Shown here one piece after another: positions 15,600 to 18,376 of a stretch of DNA of 18,376 nt. The position numbers and the translations under genes were made by a program. The stretch is from an uncultured Lachnospiraceae bacterium (lineage in GTDB: Bacteria; Bacillota; Clostridia; Lachnospirales; Lachnospiraceae): positions 1 to 18,376 of the forward strand of contig USDI01000024.1 of assembly GCA_900553305.1 (NCBI GenBank). Reading direction: 5' to 3'. Under the pieces are notes generated by a model. That model had not been told where the DNA came from. It saw only the letters and a list, made by a program, of their open reading frames with translations, and did not search any database. Numbering within the stretch: the first letter of the stretch is position 1; each line of letters opens with the position of its first letter.

Positions 15600-15897
15600 A
15601 AGGCATTGAGGAAGACAGTAGCTTTTTTCCAAACGTCAAAGAGAGCCGGGAAAGGTGAGAGCCGGTATTAGTAGGAGAAAAGGGAAAATCACTTCTGAGC
15701 CGTTTGACTGAACTGCTTAACTGATTCAAATGGAAGAAAGAGGATCAGTTGGGAATAGTAAGTGAAGCCGGGATCCTCCGTTATGGGAAGCCATATAAAA
15801 CTGCAAGTAGACTTATAGAAGTGGAACGCGGGGAGTATGTTGTAACAGGTGGTTGCGTGGTAATGATGCCTCGTCCTATTACAGGACGGGGCTTTTT
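15600..15897 (+). promoter_or_regulatory. T-box riboswitch, isoleucine specific (ileS leader)
   Basis: All main T-box parts are visible. Stem I carries AGAGAGCCGG (15640-15649), the GGTGAGAGCCGG arm (15654-15665), and the specifier loop GGGAAAATCACTTCTGAG, in which ATC (15688-15690, followed by A) is an isoleucine codon. A later stem pairs AGGATC with GATCCT around 15745-15780. The T-box sequence AACAGGTGGTTGCGTGG lies at 15844-15860; TGGT (15850-15853) can pair with the ACCA end of uncharged tRNA-Ile. The terminator follows. Uncharged tRNA-Ile should stabilise the antiterminator (AGG 15847-15849 with CCT 15875-15877) and switch on ileS. Confidence 0.92.
15868..15897 (+). terminator. T-box terminator hairpin
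   Basis: GCCTCGTCCT (15868-15877) pairs with AGGACGGGGC (15883-15892) over 10 bp with one G-U pair, loop ATTAC, followed by TTTTT. Its left arm is shared with the antiterminator of the T-box. Confidence 0.92.
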
Positions 15898-15947
15898 GTA
15901 ACATTAGGAAATTACGGTGTAATATTCCTAATGTTACAAAAAGCCCT
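15888..15947. repeat. Long near-perfect inverted repeat overlapping the T-box terminator
   Basis: 15889-15910 pairs perfectly with 15925-15946 (22 bp), and after a one-base bulge 15911-15915 pairs with 15919-15923, loop GGT. The left arm starts inside the right arm of the terminator (GGGGC plus its T-tract). It sits in the leader between the T-box and the ileS ribosome site and is not part of the usual T-box design. Confidence 0.85.
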
Positions 15948-15999
15948 CCGGGCAGGATTGCACTGCGGCAGAAAGGAAATAAAAAGAAAGGAATGTACT

Positions 16000-18375
16000 A
16001 TGTATCAGAAAGTATCAACGAACCTGAACTTTGTGGACAGGGAAAAAGAAACGAAGAAGTTCTGGGAAGAAAATGACATCTTCCGCAAAAGTATGGAAAA
16101 CCGTAAGGAAGGACCGACCTATACCTTTTATGACGGACCTCCGACCGCGAACGGCAAGCCGCACATCGGACATGTGCTGACCCGTGTAATTAAGGATATG
16201 ATCCCCAGATACCGTACCATGAAGGGATATATGGTACCCCGTAAGGCCGGCTGGGATACCCACGGACTTCCGGTAGAGCTGGAAGTAGAAAAGCTCCTTG
16301 GCTTAAACGGTAAGGAACAGATTGAAGAATACGGAATGGAGCCTTTCATTAAGAAGTGTAAGGAATCTGTATGGAAATATAAGGGAATGTGGGAGGACTT
16401 CTCCGGAACCGTTGGTTTCTGGGCAGATATGGAGAACCCTTACGTTACCTATGATGATAACTTTATTGAATCCGAATGGTGGGCGTTAAAGGAGATCTGG
16501 AATAAGGGACTTTTATATAAAGGCTTTAAGATCGTGCCTTACTGTCCTCGTTGTGGAACCCCTCTTTCTTCCGCAGAGGTTTCCCAGGGGTATAAGACCG
16601 TTAAGGAACGTTCCGCAATCGTGCGTTTCAAGGCAGTAGGGGAAGATGCTTATTTCCTTGCATGGACAACTACACCCTGGACACTTCCTTCCAACGTGGC
16701 TCTCTGTGTGAACCCGGATGAAACTTATGTGAAAGTAAAAGCCGCAGATGGTTATACTTATTACATGGCACAGGCACTGCTCGATACCGTACTTGGCAGA
16801 CTGGCGACAGATGACAAGCCGGCTTATGAAATTCTTGAGACTTATCAGGGTAAGGATCTGGAACGCCGTGAATACGAACCGCTTTATGCCTGCGCAGGAG
16901 AATGTGCCGGGAAGCAGCATAAGAAAGGCTTCTTCATTACCTGTGACAACTATGTAACCATGACAGATGGTACCGGTATCGTTCATATCGCACCTGCTTT
17001 TGGTGAAGACGATGCGAGAGTCGGCCGTGACTATGACCTTCCGTTTGTACAGTTCGTGGATGGCAAGGGATGCCTTACCGCAGAGACACCGTATGCCGGT
17101 AAATTCGTGAAGGATGCCGATAAGGATGTCCTTGTCGATCTGGATAAAGAAGGAAAGCTCTTCGATGCACCGAAGTTTGAGCATGAATATCCGCACTGCT
17201 GGAGATGTGATACACCGCTTATTTACTATGCAAGAGAATCCTGGTATATCAAGGAAACCGCAGTAAGGGATGACTTAATCCGCAACAACAACACCGTAAA
17301 CTGGATTCCGGAATCCATCGGTAAGGGACGTTTCGGCAACTGGCTTGAAAACATTCAGGACTGGGCGATTTCCCGTAACCGTTACTGGGGAACTCCTCTT
17401 AATATCTGGGAATGCGAAGGCTGTGGACATCAGGAATGCATCGGAAGCCGTGATGAATTGGAGAAGCGTTCCGGCAACCCGGCTGCACAGACCGTAGAGC
17501 TGCACAGACCTTATATCGACGAAATCACCATGGTTTGTCCGGACTGCGGTAAGACCATGAAGAGAGTACCGGAAGTGATTGACTGCTGGTTTGACTCCGG
17601 CGCAATGCCGTTTGCACAGCATCATTATCCGTTTGAAAATAAGGAGATCTTCGAGCAGCAGTTCCCGGCACAGTTTATTTCCGAAGCTGTTGACCAGACC
17701 CGTGGATGGTTCCATTCCCTGATGGCAGAATCCACTCTGCTGTTTAATAAAGCGCCTTATGAAAATGTTATCGTTTTAGGCCACGTTCAGGATGAGAATG
17801 GACAGAAGATGAGTAAGAGCAAAGGAAATGCCGTAGATCCGTTCGATGCACTGGAGACTTATGGTGCAGATGCGATCCGCTGGTACTTCTACATTAACTC
17901 CGCACCATGGCTGCCGAACCGTTTCCATGGCAAGGCCGTTGTCGAAGGACAGCGTAAATTCATGGGAACCTTGTGGAATACTTACGCATTCTTTGTTCTT
18001 TATGCAAATATTGATAACTTTGATGCAACGAAGTATACCCTGGAATATGATAAGCTTCCGGTTATGGACAAGTGGCTTTTAAGTAAGCTGAACTCCATGA
18101 TTATCGAAGTGGATGAGGATCTGGATCATTACAGGATTCCCGAAGCTGCAAGAGCACTGGAGAGCTTTGTGGATGATATGAGTAACTGGTATGTCAGAAG
18201 AAGCCGTGAGCGTTTCTGGGCAAAGGGCATGGAGCAGGATAAGATCAACGCTTACATGACACTTTATACCGCACTTGTTACGGTGGCTAAGTGTGCAGCT
18301 CCGATGATTCCGTTCATGACCGAAGACATTTATCAGAATCTGGTGCGCAGCATTGACAATGCCTCTACCAGTTGA
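16000..18375 (+). CDS. ileS: Isoleucyl-tRNA synthetase, C-terminally incomplete (in-frame TGA at window end)
   Basis: Charges tRNA-Ile. From ATG 16000 (AAAGG 8 bases upstream) motifs are: HIGH at 55-58, CPRC at 182-185, the editing (CP1) domain with TTTPWTLPSN 223-232 and GTGIVHIAPAFGEDD 324-338, CWRCD 400-404, and KMSKS 603-607. The anticodon-binding domain begins after about 680. The frame then ends at TGA 18373-18375, after 791 residues; the family usually has about 1030-1050. The sequence up to SIDNASTS is normal, so this is either a truncated gene or a base error or frameshift at the sequence edge. The TFYDGPPTANGKPHIGH and KAGWDTHGLPVELEVEKLLG segments resemble the eukaryote-like (IleS2) class. 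Regulation: T-box directly upstream. An upstream in-frame start at 15853 lies inside the T-box and is rejected. Confidence 0.93.
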   Translation: MYQKVSTNLNFVDREKETKKFWEENDIFRKSMENRKEGPTYTFYDGPPTANGKPHIGHVLTRVIKDMIPRYRTMKGYMVPRKAGWDTHGLPVELEVEKLLGLNGKEQIEEYGMEPFIKKCKESVWKYKGMWEDFSGTVGFWADMENPYVTYDDNFIESEWWALKEIWNKGLLYKGFKIVPYCPRCGTPLSSAEVSQGYKTVKERSAIVRFKAVGEDAYFLAWTTTPWTLPSNVALCVNPDETYVKVKAADGYTYYMAQALLDTVLGRLATDDKPAYEILETYQGKDLERREYEPLYACAGECAGKQHKKGFFITCDNYVTMTDGTGIVHIAPAFGEDDARVGRDYDLPFVQFVDGKGCLTAETPYAGKFVKDADKDVLVDLDKEGKLFDAPKFEHEYPHCWRCDTPLIYYARESWYIKETAVRDDLIRNNNTVNWIPESIGKGRFGNWLENIQDWAISRNRYWGTPLNIWECEGCGHQECIGSRDELEKRSGNPAAQTVELHRPYIDEITMVCPDCGKTMKRVPEVIDCWFDSGAMPFAQHHYPFENKEIFEQQFPAQFISEAVDQTRGWFHSLMAESTLLFNKAPYENVIVLGHVQDENGQKMSKSKGNAVDPFDALETYGADAIRWYFYINSAPWLPNRFHGKAVVEGQRKFMGTLWNTYAFFVLYANIDNFDATKYTLEYDKLPVMDKWLLSKLNSMIIEVDEDLDHYRIPEAARALESFVDDMSNWYVRRSRERFWAKGMEQDKINAYMTLYTALVTVAKCAAPMIPFMTEDIYQNLVRSIDNASTS

Positions 18376-18376
18376 T

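Noticed and set aside
15853..15999. N-terminal extension of ileS from an upstream in-frame start
   Set aside because: It covers the T-box core, the terminator and the long hairpin, has no ribosome site, and homologues start near MYQKVSTNL at 16000.

Overview
The window looks like chromosomal DNA of a spore-forming, Gram-positive Clostridia member, most likely Lachnospiraceae. Evidence: strong Shine-Dalgarno sites, a lipobox-type binding protein, a SpoVT gene behind a perfect sigma-G promoter, a T-box in front of ileS, and protein sequences typical of gut Lachnospiraceae. Almost everything is on the + strand. No tRNA, rRNA, CRISPR array, transposase or phage gene was seen. The window starts inside rpsR and stops inside what should be ileS.

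Layout. 1-74: 3' end of rpsR with its terminator. 236-1591: a MATE efflux transporter. 1659-2204: spoVT, whose sigma-G promoter is embedded in the terminator hairpin of the MATE gene. 2328-4079: a Na+/phosphate cotransporter with a PhoU-like tail, preceded by three TTTAC repeats at exact 11-bp spacing (PhoP-box-like). 4204-4376: a compact multi-stem structured leader of unknown class. 4397-9876: a five-gene oligopeptide/dipeptide/nickel-type ABC importer (binding protein, two ATPases, two permeases), closed by a bidirectional terminator. 10208-13834: a HelD-type helicase fused through a low-complexity linker to what looks like the N-terminal beta-sandwich of a GH31 glycosidase without its catalytic barrel. 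13909-15453: an ADP-ribosylglycohydrolase-family protein. 15543-15999: promoter, T-box (ATC isoleucine specifier), terminator and a very long hairpin. 16000-18375: ileS, which meets an in-frame TGA at the last bases of the window, about 250 codons earlier than expected.

How it works together. This is mostly housekeeping and nutrient-uptake DNA: translation (rpsR, ileS), phosphate and peptide-like solute uptake, drug efflux and forespore regulation. The parts that go beyond routine annotation are the sigma-G promoter/terminator/RBS composite, the unassigned leader RNA before the ABC operon, the HelD-GH31N fusion, and the unusual T-box/hairpin arrangement before ileS. All statements on homology come from reading motifs by eye; no database search was run.
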